Shown: positions 1 to 8,151, counted from the stretch's first letter. The stretch is DNA of 33,569 nt from Oscillospiraceae bacterium (GCA_015065285.1 SVQP01000022.1:1-33569); one strand, 5' to 3'. Notes: generated from the letters alone by a model not told the origin. A program made the numbers and translations.

Positions 1-51
1 TTTCTGCTTCGTGTTGTTTCAAATGCGTATATGATCTTGACATACAATTAC

Positions 52-97
52 CCCCTTGATATGGTACTTTAATTCTACCACATCAAGGGGTCTTTTG
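52..97 (+). terminator. Rho-independent terminator of an upstream gene
   Basis: Nine-base arms CCCCTTGAT (52-60) and ATCAAGGGG (82-90) enclose a 21-base loop that can pair further, and are followed by TCTTTTG. It probably ends a gene lying mostly left of the window; a reading frame closing with TGA near position 34 could be its last codons, but too little is present to identify it. Confidence 0.7.
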
Positions 98-156
98 TCT
101 ATTGTCCGTTTTTAACGGATCTGTTCAATACGGGGGGATATTTATTGGCGCTCCTC

Positions 157-185
157 TTGCTTTTTTCTAAAAATTTTGCTATAAT
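157..185 (+). promoter_or_regulatory. Sigma-A promoter of the cyclase operon
   Basis: TTGCTT (157-162), a 17-base spacer and TATAAT (180-185). It lies 27 bases before the start codon at 213 and is the only clear promoter before the four forward genes that follow. Confidence 0.7.
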
Positions 186-212
186 GAAAAAAATGACGAA
201 AAGGGGAACAGC

Positions 213-791
213 ATGAAGCTTTACGATATTTCCCAAGAGGTATTTTCCTGCGCGGTCTATCCCGGTGACCCCGCCCCTGCAAGAGAGGTGCTTGCAAGTC
301 TTGACACGGGCGACGTTTGCAATCTGACCGCTTTTTCCATGTGTGCCCACAACGGCACGCATATAGATGCCCCCGCGCATTTTGTCAAGGGTGGCAAAAC
401 GGTGGATGCGCTGCCGCTGGACGCGCTGATCGGGCAGGCGATCGTGATCTTTCACCAAGGCGAGATTGCCGCTGCCGATGCAAAGCGCATGCTGAAAATG
501 GCAGGGAATATCAAAAAGCTGCTGATCAAGGGAGATGCAACGCTGACGCTCGAGGCAGCCCACGTACTGGCGGCAGGTGGCATTGATCTGTTTGGCAATG
601 AATCGCAAACCGTGGGACCCGAGCAAGCGCCCATGGCAGTGCATCTTTGCCTGCTTGGCGCGGACGTTGTGCTGCTGGAGGGCATTCGTCTTGCGCACGT
701 GCCGGACGGCACGTATCTGTTGCATGCAGCCCCCCTCAATCTTGGCGGTGCGGACGGTGCGCCTTGCCGAGCAACGTTAATGGAGCTTTGA
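213..791 (+). CDS. Cyclase family protein (kynurenine-formamidase-like metal hydrolase)
   Basis: 192 aa, close to the usual length of about 200. The family signature HNGTHIDAPAHF is visible at residues 46-57; its two His and one Asp are the metal ligands in kynurenine formamidase-type enzymes, which hydrolyse N-formylkynurenine or related amides and esters. A second family motif GNESQTVGP lies near residue 128. No signal peptide, so cytoplasmic. The start is supported by AAGGGGA six bases before ATG and a promoter directly upstream. It leads a forward cluster with three membrane-protein genes, which gives no clue to the substrate. No tryptophan-degradation genes are near, so a true kynurenine role is doubtful; the family call is firm, the substrate unknown. 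Confidence 0.88.
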   Translation: MKLYDISQEVFSCAVYPGDPAPAREVLASLDTGDVCNLTAFSMCAHNGTHIDAPAHFVKGGKTVDALPLDALIGQAIVIFHQGEIAAADAKRMLKMAGNIKKLLIKGDATLTLEAAHVLAAGGIDLFGNESQTVGPEQAPMAVHLCLLGADVVLLEGIRLAHVPDGTYLLHAAPLNLGGADGAPCRATLMEL

Positions 792-809
792 GAATAAAAG
801 GAGAAGAAT

Positions 810-1361
810 ATGTCTGAATTTATGGAAATGCTGGAGGGCGTCAGCCCCATATTGGTTTGCTTGTTGATCTGCGCGGCTAAGATTTTGGAAATCACCATTC
901 AGTCGCTCAAAACCTGCATGATGGTCAAGGGGCAAAGGCTCAAAGCCGCAGGGCTTGGCTTTGTTGAGTGCATCATCTGGGGTCTTGTGGTCTCGGGCGT
1001 CATAGGCACGCTGGGTGATAACCCCTTGCGCCTGCTGTTTTATTGCGCAGGCTACGCGACGGGTCTGTTTTTGGGCTCTACCATCGAGAGCAAGATCGCG
1101 CTCGGCACGTCCAACCTGGAGCTGATTGCAAGCGACGAGAGCACCGAAAAGATCACCGCTTACTTAAAGGAGAATAATCGCGGCTACACCGTTTTTGCAG
1201 GGCACGGATCGACCGATAAGATGAATATGATCTTTATCGTGCTGCCCAGAAAAGAAACCCCTCGTGTGCTGCGCGAGATCCGAAAGTGCTGCGATGGTAA
1301 GGTGTTTGTGGTCGCATCCGAGGTCAGCAAGTATGCCGGCGGATACGGTATGGTGAAGTAA
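810..1361 (+). CDS. UPF0316-type membrane protein (DUF5698 + DUF2179)
   Basis: 183 aa. The N-terminal half has three hydrophobic segments (about residues 10-28, 46-65 and 70-88), followed by a soluble domain of about 85 residues (about 95-183) containing the GHGSTDKMN stretch and a predicted alternating alpha/beta pattern. This matches the UPF0316 architecture: a small membrane domain plus a cytoplasmic DUF2179 domain, a fold also attached to YitT-like proteins. Function is unknown in the family. The start follows AAAGGAGAAGAAT, a strong ribosome site. It lies 18 bases after the cyclase gene and is probably co-transcribed with it. Confidence 0.82.
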   Translation: MSEFMEMLEGVSPILVCLLICAAKILEITIQSLKTCMMVKGQRLKAAGLGFVECIIWGLVVSGVIGTLGDNPLRLLFYCAGYATGLFLGSTIESKIALGTSNLELIASDESTEKITAYLKENNRGYTVFAGHGSTDKMNMIFIVLPRKETPRVLREIRKCCDGKVFVVASEVSKYAGGYGMVK

Positions 1362-1417
1362 AAGCGTACCACTTTTATCAATCATAAGAACCATTTTTCA
1401 AATAGAGGGAGAGCACT

Positions 1418-2227
1418 ATGGCCAAAAAGAAGAAAAAAACTGCACCGCTGTCCACGTTGGATAAGGCAATTTACGGTGCAGTCAAGGTGTTACTTACCAT
1501 AGCAAATTTAGCCGGGTTCATTTTGCTTGGCGTATGGCTGCCTCGAAAACTGGGTTTTATCGATCCTGCTGTTGTGGCCGCCACGTATAAGGCTTGGGAA
1601 ATGATGTTTGCCGTACTGTTTGTCGCAGTTGCCTTTTTCGTGCCGCTTTCCTATGTGAGCATGTACAGTGACGTCATACCGTTGTTTGGAAGTAGAAAGC
1701 ACCCACTTGATGCAAGCAAGTATGTCATAGAGAGTGCTCCGCTGTTTTCCAAGCGTTTCTTTTCGGAAATGAGCGCAGAAAAGAAAAAGACACTGATCAA
1801 AAGATTCGGCACATGGCTGTTGGCTCTTTTTATCACAGCGGGAGTCATGGGCTTTTCCTGGATGGACAGGGAAACGGTACGATCGGACAGTGTGCTCCGA
1901 CAGTATAATGGTTTTAACGTTGTAACGAAGGAGATGCCCTTGGAGCAGGCAGATCAGATCAATATCTCCGTATATTTAGTGCACGGAGTTGGACAAAGTC
2001 GCAAGCACCAACTGCAATTTGATTTTGTGTACGGGAAAGAAACGTACAGGATTACGGAATCTGAAACCCATCTTGAAGAGCTTTTGACTTGTCTTGCCGA
2101 AGTCAGCCGCGAGCATGGTGAGGATCTGTTCAAAAATTCCGATTATTATGCGGTCAAAGATCTGATTGATTCCTCGAAATTCTATTCCGACCGTGAAAAA
2201 GAGCTTTTATATGAGATATTGGTATAA
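1418..2227 (+). CDS. Hypothetical membrane protein, paralogue A
   Basis: 269 aa. A lysine-rich N-terminus (residues 2-8) is followed by the shared motif PLSTLDK and three hydrophobic segments (about 20-45, 62-85 and 132-150), then a C-terminal soluble region of about 115 residues. It is clearly related to the next gene (2333): both share PLSTLDK, a FxDPxV/E stretch, PLFG, APLFSKR or TPLFSKR followed by FFS/YFS, and a C-terminal EKxLxYE motif. Ribosome site GAGGGAG precedes the start. I recognise no characterised family. The C-terminal region, after the last hydrophobic segment, resembles an extracytoplasmic beta-rich domain, but that is a guess. Confidence 0.8.
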   Translation: MAKKKKKTAPLSTLDKAIYGAVKVLLTIANLAGFILLGVWLPRKLGFIDPAVVAATYKAWEMMFAVLFVAVAFFVPLSYVSMYSDVIPLFGSRKHPLDASKYVIESAPLFSKRFFSEMSAEKKKTLIKRFGTWLLALFITAGVMGFSWMDRETVRSDSVLRQYNGFNVVTKEMPLEQADQINISVYLVHGVGQSRKHQLQFDFVYGKETYRITESETHLEELLTCLAEVSREHGEDLFKNSDYYAVKDLIDSSKFYSDREKELLYEILV

Positions 2228-2284
2228 AGGTAAGGCTGATTTTGACCTGAGTGAAAACAACGAAAAAATAAAAAACAGGGAATT

Positions 2285-2299
2285 AAAAAGCCAACGCCC
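2285..2299 (+). repeat. Relic terminator arm between the duplicated genes
   Basis: AAAAAGCCAACGCCC here also occurs as the first arm of the terminator at about 3160, but the second arm is missing here. It is best read as the eroded terminator of an ancestral copy, left after tandem duplication. Confidence 0.5.
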
Positions 2300-2332
2300 T
2301 ACGGAATAAAAATCCACAGAAAGGAGACTAGC

Positions 2333-3157
2333 ATGGCAATCAAAACCAAAGCGAAGAAACCGCCCTTGTCAACGCTTGATAAGACATTGTATTTTTTTGC
2401 AATGATGTGTGCGATTGTACTATGCCTTGGCGTATTACTCCTCTGTGGATTTGTTTTCCCCAGATTATGGGCTTTTCGTGACCCTGAAGTGATTGCAAGC
2501 TATCAAGTTGCGGGCATATTTATGTCATTCCCCATGATTGCGTTGTTCGCCTTTGTTCCGGGGCTTTTGGTTGCTTTTCAAATTGACAAAAAGCAGCCGT
2601 TATTCGGAAATAAGAAGTATAAACCCAAGTGGTCGGAGGTCGCGATCGTGACCACCCCGCTGTTTTCAAAGCGTTATTTTTCGCAGTTAAGTGATAAACA
2701 GAAAAAGAAAATACTGACTGTTTCGGTGGTTATGCTTGTGTTGTTTGTCATTTCCTTGGCCTTGATGCTCATGGGATGGAATTATAGAGTTGACCTATGC
2801 CATGATGGCGCAATCAAAGAATATAATGTATTTGGCCGTCAAACCGAGCAAGTGCAGTTGCAGGATGCGGACAGTGTCACAATTCGTATAGATGAACGCT
2901 GGCGAAAAACTCGATATGTTTATCATATTGACCTTGAGGTGACCTATCAAGACAAAACCTATGCCTACACGCTAGGAGATTTTTCATCTTGGGATGAGGA
3001 ACAGAGATTGATGTATCTGTTACACGTCAAAAGTCTTATTAAAGATCGATTGACACTTGAAAATGAAGAGTATATAGAAGATTTGATTCGGTCGCATCGT
3101 TATACTGAAAGTGAAAAGCGGCTGATATACGAGCTGTTTGAATTGGATAAGTCATAA
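2333..3157 (+). CDS. Hypothetical membrane protein, paralogue B
   Basis: 274 aa, a diverged tandem copy of the preceding gene with the same layout: basic N-terminus, PLSTLDK at about residues 11-17, two N-terminal hydrophobic segments (about 22-45 and 62-82), the PLFG and TTPLFSKRYFS motifs, a third hydrophobic segment (about 130-150) and a C-terminal soluble domain ending EKRLIYELFE. GAAAGGAGA sits before the ATG. A strong terminator directly follows. The spacer before this gene carries a copy of the first arm of that terminator, supporting tandem duplication of a gene-plus-terminator unit. Function unknown. Confidence 0.8.
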   Translation: MAIKTKAKKPPLSTLDKTLYFFAMMCAIVLCLGVLLLCGFVFPRLWAFRDPEVIASYQVAGIFMSFPMIALFAFVPGLLVAFQIDKKQPLFGNKKYKPKWSEVAIVTTPLFSKRYFSQLSDKQKKKILTVSVVMLVLFVISLALMLMGWNYRVDLCHDGAIKEYNVFGRQTEQVQLQDADSVTIRIDERWRKTRYVYHIDLEVTYQDKTYAYTLGDFSSWDEEQRLMYLLHVKSLIKDRLTLENEEYIEDLIRSHRYTESEKRLIYELFELDKS

Positions 3158-3159
3158 TA

Positions 3160-3188
3160 AAAAGCCAACGCCCGAGGCGTTGGCTTTT
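3160..3188 (+). terminator. Strong Rho-independent terminator after paralogue B
   Basis: AAAAGCCAACGCC, loop CGA, GGCGTTGGCTTTT: a 13-bp perfect stem flanked by A and T runs, so it can act on both strands and also close the convergent minus-strand GTPase gene region. Confidence 0.9.
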
Positions 3189-3207
3189 GGTTTGTTGGGG
3201 TGTTACG

Positions 3208-3344
3208 TGAGCAAACCGTTTCCGTTCTTTTTGGCAAAATTGCCGCAAAAAGAACCAAAAACGGCGTTTGAAGAGTTTCGCTCGTTGCGACGAGCGACCA
3301 AGGGCGCTGCCCTTGGAACCTGCGACCTTTTTGAAAAAAGGTCG
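3208..3344. repeat. Four-hairpin intergenic repeat element
   Basis: Four consecutive inverted repeats fill this gap: GTTCTTTTT/AAAAAGAAC (3224-3255), CGCTCG/CGAGCG (3279-3296), CCAAGGGC/GCCCTTGG (3298-3316) and CGACCTTTTT/AAAAAGGTCG (3323-3344). Similar strings of hairpins occur as interspersed extragenic elements in gut Clostridia (from memory, not searched). No coding potential. It lies at the 3' ends of two convergent genes. Confidence 0.65.
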
Positions 3345-3375
3345 ATCAAAAACTTTTCATCCTGTAGAACGTTGG

Positions 3376-5958
3376 CTAAGTTTGTTTCGCTGCCAGCTTG
3401 CGCACGAAATCGTTGATCTCGTTGCCAACCTGCGTGACCTCATCCCAGAATTCCTTTGCGGTCATGCGCGAGATGCCGTAGCTCACGGCAGAGAACTGCA
3501 GCAGTCTGTCACCCGTCACCACACGTATGCTGTAATCGGGACCCAGCTCGTGCATGATCTGCTCAATATACGCGTCCGCAGTCTGATCCTGCTTGGTGTA
3601 CACAATGCGGTAGCCGTCGTGCCTGATCTCAGATCCCGCACCGTCCTTGACCAGATAAGCGTCAAAAACCAGCAGCACGTCGGTCTTGGTAAAGGCATGA
3701 TAGTTGCTCAGGATGTCCATTAGCTCCTCGCGCGCCTTTTCAAGGCTGTAATCCGCCACTGCCTTGAGCTCCTCCCACGCGTAAATCAAATTATATCCGT
3801 CCACGATCAGCAAATTCTTGGGCACCTTGATCGCCTTGGGTCTCTTTTGTGCTTTTCCGTTTGCAATGGTGATCTTGGGCTCGGTATATTTCTTTCTGCG
3901 GATCGGACCAAACTCGCGCAGCATAATGGCTTCCAGATCCTCGTCACTCAGCTCGTATTTCTTGGAGATCGACTTGACCTGCGGCAGCACGGTCACAACA
4001 CTTTGCGAAAGGGAAATGCCTGCATCCAAATGCTTGTGTGCATCCACCTCTTGCCAAGACACCACCACGCCAGCACCGTGCGCGCAGAATACCGAGTGGG
4101 GAGTGTTGGATAGATCGGCTTCGGGATCATATCCCGCAGCAGCAATGATCTCTTCCGCGTTGTGGCAGGGATCGTAGCCGTCCGAGGTGCAGAACAGCCT
4201 GCCCGCACCGCGCGTATAGGCAATGACCTCGCGCGTGTAGTCGTGCAGTGTTGCAACCGGTCCGCGACCCGTAATGGTGGTCAGCTCCTCGTTGCTTGCC
4301 TCTACCTCAAAGCTGGCAAATCTTGCCTGCAAATCGCTCATGGCGCGCCCGGTCATGCTGTTCGGCACTTCCAAGCGGAACTTATAAAAGGGCTCAAGCA
4401 GGGTACAGCCCGCTTTCATCAGCCCGTGTCGTACCGCGCGCAACGTTGCCTGACGGAAATCTCCGCCCTCAGTGTGTTTCAGGTGCGCCTTGCCTGCCAC
4501 CAGCGTGATCTTGGTATCGGTCAGGGCAGCTCCTGTGCAGGTGCCGCGATGCGTTTTTTCGTAAAGGTTATAAAGGATCAGCCTCTGCCAGTTGAGATCC
4601 AGCGTGTTCTCAGGCAGCTTGGTATCAAAAATCAAGCCCGTGCCACGGGGCTGCGGCTCCATGAGCAGCTGCACCTCAGCATAGTGGCGAAGCGGCTCGA
4701 AATGCCCCACGCCAATTGCTTTTGCAGCAATTTTTTCCTTATAAAGGATTCTGCCTGCGTCCAGCGTACACTCCACGCCAAATCGTTCACAGATCAGGCG
4801 CTTGAGCAGATCGATCTGCACCTCTCCCATCAGCCTTGCCTCAATCTGGCGCAGCTCCTCGTTCCAGTATAGGTGCAGCGAGGGCTCTTCCTCCTCCAGC
4901 TCCTTAAGCTTGGGGAAATACACGTTCAGATCGCACTCGGGCGACAGTGCAATGCGGTAAGAGAGCACAGGCTCCAGCACAGGCTTGCCCGCATCTGCTT
5001 CAAGTCCCAGCCCTTGCCCGATATAGGTGGCGGAAAGCCCCAGCACAGCACAGATCTCACCCGCGCTCACGCTGTCCACCTGCTCGAATTTGTCGCCCGA
5101 ATAAAGGCGCAGCTGGCTGACCTTTTCGGCATATTTCTTACCGTCCGGGGAGATATACACGATCTCATCACGCGTACAAAGTCTGCCGCTTGTCAGCTTG
5201 ATATAGGTCATGCGCGCATTTCCCATGCGCGCGATCTTGTAAACTCTTGCGCCAAATCCATTCTCACCATATTCGGGCGAGAGGGTGTAGGTGTCCAGCA
5301 CGCGCAACAGATCATCCACGCCCTGCATGCGTAAAGCCGAGCCGAACAGGCAAGGGAACAGGCGGCGCTGGGCGATCAGCTGTGCAATATCCTCGTTGGC
5401 AATCGGCTCACCTGCAAGAAAGCTGTCTAAAAAATCCTCGTGGATCAGCGCAAGGCGCTCATCAAAGACCGCCTTGTCCTCATCGTCGTAAAAGGCGCAA
5501 ACGCGCGAGTCCAGCGAATGTGCAAGCTCGTCCGCCATATCCTGCTTGAGCTTGATGGCAACGTCGGTCTTGTTGACAAAGATCAGGGTAGGAACTCCGT
5601 AAAAGGCAAGCAGCTGCCAGAGTGTGCGCGTATGATTCTGCACGCCCTCGGTGCCGCTGACTACCAGAATGGCATAATCCAGAAGCGAGAGCACTCTCTC
5701 GGCTTCTGCGGAAAAATCCACGTGTCCGGGCGTGTCCAGCAAAATAAAATCGCAATGCTCACTGCTAAAGCGTGCCTGCTTGGAAAACACGGTAATGCCG
5801 CGCTCGCGCTCCATGGCGTGCGTATCAAGATAGGTGTTTTTGTGGTCCACGCGTCCCAGCGTGCGAATCCTGCCCGAAAGATAGAGCAGTGCTTCGGAAA
5901 GCGTGGTTTTTCCTGCGTCCACGTGCGCAAGTATGCCAATGGTCAGCTTTTTCTTCAT
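3376..5958 (-). CDS. TetM/EF-G-like translation GTPase fused to a YacP-type NYN domain
   Basis: 860 aa, about 220 longer than a standard TetM/TetO ribosomal protection protein. The GTPase motifs are intact: AHVDAGKTT (11-19), DTPGH (75-79) and NKTD (129-132). The EF-G-like domains II-V follow to about residue 680. The C-terminal 145 residues form a NYN/YacP-like domain beginning LLIVDGYNLIY (VDGYN at 719-723), with the acidic residues expected of PIN-like nucleases (VFDAY, QTADAYIE, VTGDRLLQ). The tip of domain IV reads HLKHTEGGDF where classical TetM has a YSPVS loop, so tetracycline protection is not assured. The start follows AAGGAG and a TTGTAT-17-TACAAT promoter. Likely cytoplasmic, acting on ribosomes; the NYN domain suggests linked RNA cleavage (inference). 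Confidence 0.88.
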   Translation of the reverse strand: MKKKLTIGILAHVDAGKTTLSEALLYLSGRIRTLGRVDHKNTYLDTHAMERERGITVFSKQARFSSEHCDFILLDTPGHVDFSAEAERVLSLLDYAILVVSGTEGVQNHTRTLWQLLAFYGVPTLIFVNKTDVAIKLKQDMADELAHSLDSRVCAFYDDEDKAVFDERLALIHEDFLDSFLAGEPIANEDIAQLIAQRRLFPCLFGSALRMQGVDDLLRVLDTYTLSPEYGENGFGARVYKIARMGNARMTYIKLTSGRLCTRDEIVYISPDGKKYAEKVSQLRLYSGDKFEQVDSVSAGEICAVLGLSATYIGQGLGLEADAGKPVLEPVLSYRIALSPECDLNVYFPKLKELEEEEPSLHLYWNEELRQIEARLMGEVQIDLLKRLICERFGVECTLDAGRILYKEKIAAKAIGVGHFEPLRHYAEVQLLMEPQPRGTGLIFDTKLPENTLDLNWQRLILYNLYEKTHRGTCTGAALTDTKITLVAGKAHLKHTEGGDFRQATLRAVRHGLMKAGCTLLEPFYKFRLEVPNSMTGRAMSDLQARFASFEVEASNEELTTITGRGPVATLHDYTREVIAYTRGAGRLFCTSDGYDPCHNAEEIIAAAGYDPEADLSNTPHSVFCAHGAGVVVSWQEVDAHKHLDAGISLSQSVVTVLPQVKSISKKYELSDEDLEAIMLREFGPIRRKKYTEPKITIANGKAQKRPKAIKVPKNLLIVDGYNLIYAWEELKAVADYSLEKAREELMDILSNYHAFTKTDVLLVFDAYLVKDGAGSEIRHDGYRIVYTKQDQTADAYIEQIMHELGPDYSIRVVTGDRLLQFSAVSYGISRMTAKEFWDEVTQVGNEINDFVRKLAAKQT

Positions 5959-5990
5959 GCCGCTGCTCCTTTCGTCAAATCACTCCTATC

Positions 5991-6019
5991 ATTGTACCAT
6001 AATCGCCCTCAAAATACAA
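5991..6019 (-). promoter_or_regulatory. Promoter of the TetM-like/NYN gene
   Basis: On the minus strand TTGTAT, a 17-base spacer and TACAAT, ending 32 bases before the start codon. Confidence 0.6.
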
Positions 6020-6049
6020 GTTGTTTGCAGCCATTTTTCGCCATCTTGT

Positions 6050-6144
6050 GCAAAAGTGTACTGACCGTCGGACTTTTACCAAACGCGATCCTGGTCATTG
6101 TGCTGATTATCAGAAAACTTGGCAGACGCATGAACAAATCATGA
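6050..6144 (+). pseudogene. Possible 3' remnant of a membrane-protein gene
   Basis: A forward frame ending at TGA 6142-6144 reads LTVGLLPNAILVIVLIIRKL plus a basic tail, like the last transmembrane helix of a membrane protein, and is followed by a terminator at 6170. No start or upstream homology is visible and the opposite strand upstream is a real gene. It could be the stub of a deleted gene or chance. Confidence 0.3.
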
Positions 6145-6169
6145 TATTATTGTCTTTTTTACCAAAAAC

Positions 6170-6197
6170 AGAGCGCAGATATTGTGCTCTTTTTTTG
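6170..6197 (+). terminator. Rho-independent terminator before the permease promoter
   Basis: AGAGCGCA, loop GATAT, TGTGCTCT (one G-U pair), followed by a run of T. It has no intact gene before it on this strand and may belong to the remnant ending at 6144. Confidence 0.65.
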
Positions 6198-6207
6198 TCG
6201 CATTTCG

Positions 6208-6236
6208 TTGACATTATCAAGATATTGTGATAGAAT
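6208..6236 (+). promoter_or_regulatory. Sigma-A promoter of the NCS2 permease
   Basis: TTGACA (6208-6213), a 17-base spacer and TAGAAT (6231-6236). Predicted leader about 62 bases; I see no recognisable purine or pyrimidine riboswitch in it. Confidence 0.8.
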
Positions 6237-6305
6237 AAAATTTAAGGGGCGGACAGGCACAATATGCTGTTCGACACCCGAAAATTTCATAAAAGGGGAG
6301 TAATT

Positions 6306-7790
6306 ATGGCTAAGAACTTAGTTTATGACATCCATGACAAGCCTAAATTCGGCAATCTGATCATTTTTGCCATTCAGCAGCTGTTGGCAATTCTGGCAGC
6401 AACCATTGCAGTACCCACCATCATCGGTCTTCCTACACAGATTCCCGCAGCGATTCTCGGTGCAGGCGTTGGTACGCTGGTGTATCAGCTGTTCACCAAA
6501 TTCAGAAGCCCCGTATTCCTTGGCAGCTCGTTCGCATTCCTGAGCTCCTTGGGTGTGGCTTTGGCATACGGTTATTACGGTATCCTGCTCGGCTCTTTGG
6601 TTGCCGGTCTTGTATACGTGGTGATCGCGCTGATCGTAAAGCTGATCGGCACTGATTGGGTCAATAAGCTCATGCCCCCCGTTATCATTGGTCCCACTGT
6701 TACCATCATCGGTCTCTCTCTGGCAGGTTCTGCCATGGGTGATATTGTCAAGGCAAATGCTGACTCTGTCAACGGTGGCTACAACCTGGTAGGTCTGGTT
6801 TGCGGTGTTGTTACGTTCCTGACCGTTATCATCTGCTCCACGCAGAAAAAGTATACCATGCCCAAGCTCATCCCGTTCATTCTGGGTATCATTGCAGGCT
6901 ACGCAGTAGCATCCGTGTTCACTGTGATCGGTCTGGTTGCCAATATTGAATACCTGCAGATCATCAACTGGGAGCCCGTTGTGAAAAACTTTGTCAACGA
7001 AGAGGGCGCATTCCAGGGCATCAAGGCATTCTTCAGCCTGCCTAAGATCTCAATCGTAGAAGCAATCAAAGAGGTTGTGACAGGCACGCTTTCTCAGGAA
7101 ATCATCGATGCAACTCCCATTAAGGACGCTGTGACCGACGAGGTCATCGGCAGCTATGCCAAGATCATTGACATCGGCGGTGCAGTTGAGGTTGTGGTTG
7201 CATTCCTGCCCGTTGCACTTGTCGTATTCGCAGAGCACATTGCTGACCATAAGAATCTTTCCACCATCATTGATCGCGACCTGATCAAGGATCCCGGTCT
7301 GTCCCGCACGCTGCTGGGCGATGGCGTTGGCTCTATGATGGGTACCGCATTCGGTATCTGCCCCAACACCACCTACGGTGAATCTGTCGGTTGCGTTGCA
7401 ATCACCAAGAACGCGTCGGTTATCACCATCACAACCACTGCATTCATGTGCATCCTGCTTTCCTTCTTCAGCCCCCTGATGGCAGTGCTGCAAACCATCC
7501 CGTCCTGCGTTATGGGCGGTGTTTGCCTGACTCTGTACGGCTTTATCGCAGTTTCCGGTCTGAAGATGTTCAAGGATCTGGATCTGAATGAGAACAAGAA
7601 CCTGTTTGTTGTATCTGCTATCCTGATTGCAGGTATCGGCGGTCTGAGTATTCAGATTCCTTATGCACTGGCAGAGAACGGTGCAGTTGCAAAGACCATT
7701 CAGGTTACCTCCATTGCAACCGCGCTCATTCTGGGTATCATCACCAACGCAGTGCTGACCAAAGTTGAAGGCAAAAAGAAAGAAAAATAA
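6306..7790 (+). CDS. uraA: NCS2 family nucleobase permease, uracil type
   Basis: 494 aa integral membrane protein with 12-14 hydrophobic segments. The NCS2 substrate motifs are present: FAEHIADHKNL in the loop before TM8, GDG, and PNTTYGESVG with the Glu that contacts the base in UraA. The TTYGE form points to uracil rather than xanthine/urate. It imports nucleobases with protons across the cytoplasmic membrane (family knowledge). I start at ATG 6306, preceded by AAAAGGGGAGTAATT; an in-frame ATG at 6264 lacks a ribosome site. It is longer than UraA (about 430), mainly through an insertion at about residues 215-285 before the AEHI motif. It stands alone with its own promoter and terminator. 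Confidence 0.9.
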   Translation: MAKNLVYDIHDKPKFGNLIIFAIQQLLAILAATIAVPTIIGLPTQIPAAILGAGVGTLVYQLFTKFRSPVFLGSSFAFLSSLGVALAYGYYGILLGSLVAGLVYVVIALIVKLIGTDWVNKLMPPVIIGPTVTIIGLSLAGSAMGDIVKANADSVNGGYNLVGLVCGVVTFLTVIICSTQKKYTMPKLIPFILGIIAGYAVASVFTVIGLVANIEYLQIINWEPVVKNFVNEEGAFQGIKAFFSLPKISIVEAIKEVVTGTLSQEIIDATPIKDAVTDEVIGSYAKIIDIGGAVEVVVAFLPVALVVFAEHIADHKNLSTIIDRDLIKDPGLSRTLLGDGVGSMMGTAFGICPNTTYGESVGCVAITKNASVITITTTAFMCILLSFFSPLMAVLQTIPSCVMGGVCLTLYGFIAVSGLKMFKDLDLNENKNLFVVSAILIAGIGGLSIQIPYALAENGAVAKTIQVTSIATALILGIITNAVLTKVEGKKKEK

Positions 7791-7846
7791 TACAAAAAAA
7801 GCAGCCCGATGAGGCTGACAAATTAGCGGAGAATTTCGCAAAAATC

Positions 7847-7888
7847 AAGGACTGTATCGTTTTGATGCAGTCCTTAATTGCTTTTTTA
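7847..7888 (+). terminator. Terminator of the permease gene
   Basis: AAGGACTG and CAGTCCTT arms (7847-7854, 7868-7875), then AATTGCTTTTTT. A second small stem, CAGCC/GGCTG, lies just before it at about 7802-7817. Confidence 0.75.
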
Positions 7889-7906
7889 TGAATAGTTGCC
7901 GTAAAA

Positions 7907-8005
7907 GCGGGCGATCACTGATCGCCCCTACAAGTGTCTGTGCTGTGGCTTTCATACGTAAAACCCAAACAAAAACAGCCGTAGGGGCGATCAGTGATCG
8001 CCCGC
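7907..8005. repeat. 99-bp element with perfect 25-bp terminal inverted repeats
   Basis: Arms 7907-7931 and 7981-8005 are exact reverse complements over 25 bases, and each arm itself contains the internal palindrome GGGCGATC-(A/G)-CTGATCGCCC-like sequence. The 49-base centre has no reading frame. Similar GGGCGATCACTGATCGCCC repeats are common between genes in gut Firmicutes (from memory). It could be a miniature transposable element or a REP-like structure; no transposase lies nearby and no target-site duplication is obvious. Confidence 0.7.
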
Positions 8006-8062
8006 ACCTGGGGCAATTACTATTTGAAAGTATTGGTTTTTGATAATTTTACCGTTATTTAC

Positions 8063-8087
8063 GCAGCCCGATCGAGCTGCTTTTTTT
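8063..8087 (+). terminator. Short terminator upstream of patB
   Basis: GCAGC/GCTGC arms with a short self-complementary centre, followed by seven T. It lies immediately before the patB promoter and insulates it. Confidence 0.6.
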
Positions 8088-8090
8088 GTA

Positions 8091-8119
8091 TTGCAAAATT
8101 CGAGCGGATGTGATACAAT
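8091..8119 (+). promoter_or_regulatory. Sigma-A promoter of patB
   Basis: TTGCAA (8091-8096), 17 bases, TACAAT (8114-8119), 32 bases before the start codon. Confidence 0.7.
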
Positions 8120-8151
8120 AAAGGCAATGAAGCAAAAGGGGAGAGATACCT

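Noticed and set aside
3376..5958. Tetracycline resistance gene
   Set aside because: Family resemblance to TetM is clear, but the YSPVS tip loop is absent and a nuclease-like domain is fused, so resistance cannot be claimed from sequence.
6243..6305. Riboswitch or PyrR-type leader before the permease
   Set aside because: The leader is only about 62 bases and shows no attenuator hairpin, purine-aptamer or PyrR-binding motif.
7907..8005. Insertion sequence
   Set aside because: Too short for a transposase and no clear target-site duplication; kept only as an inverted-repeat element.
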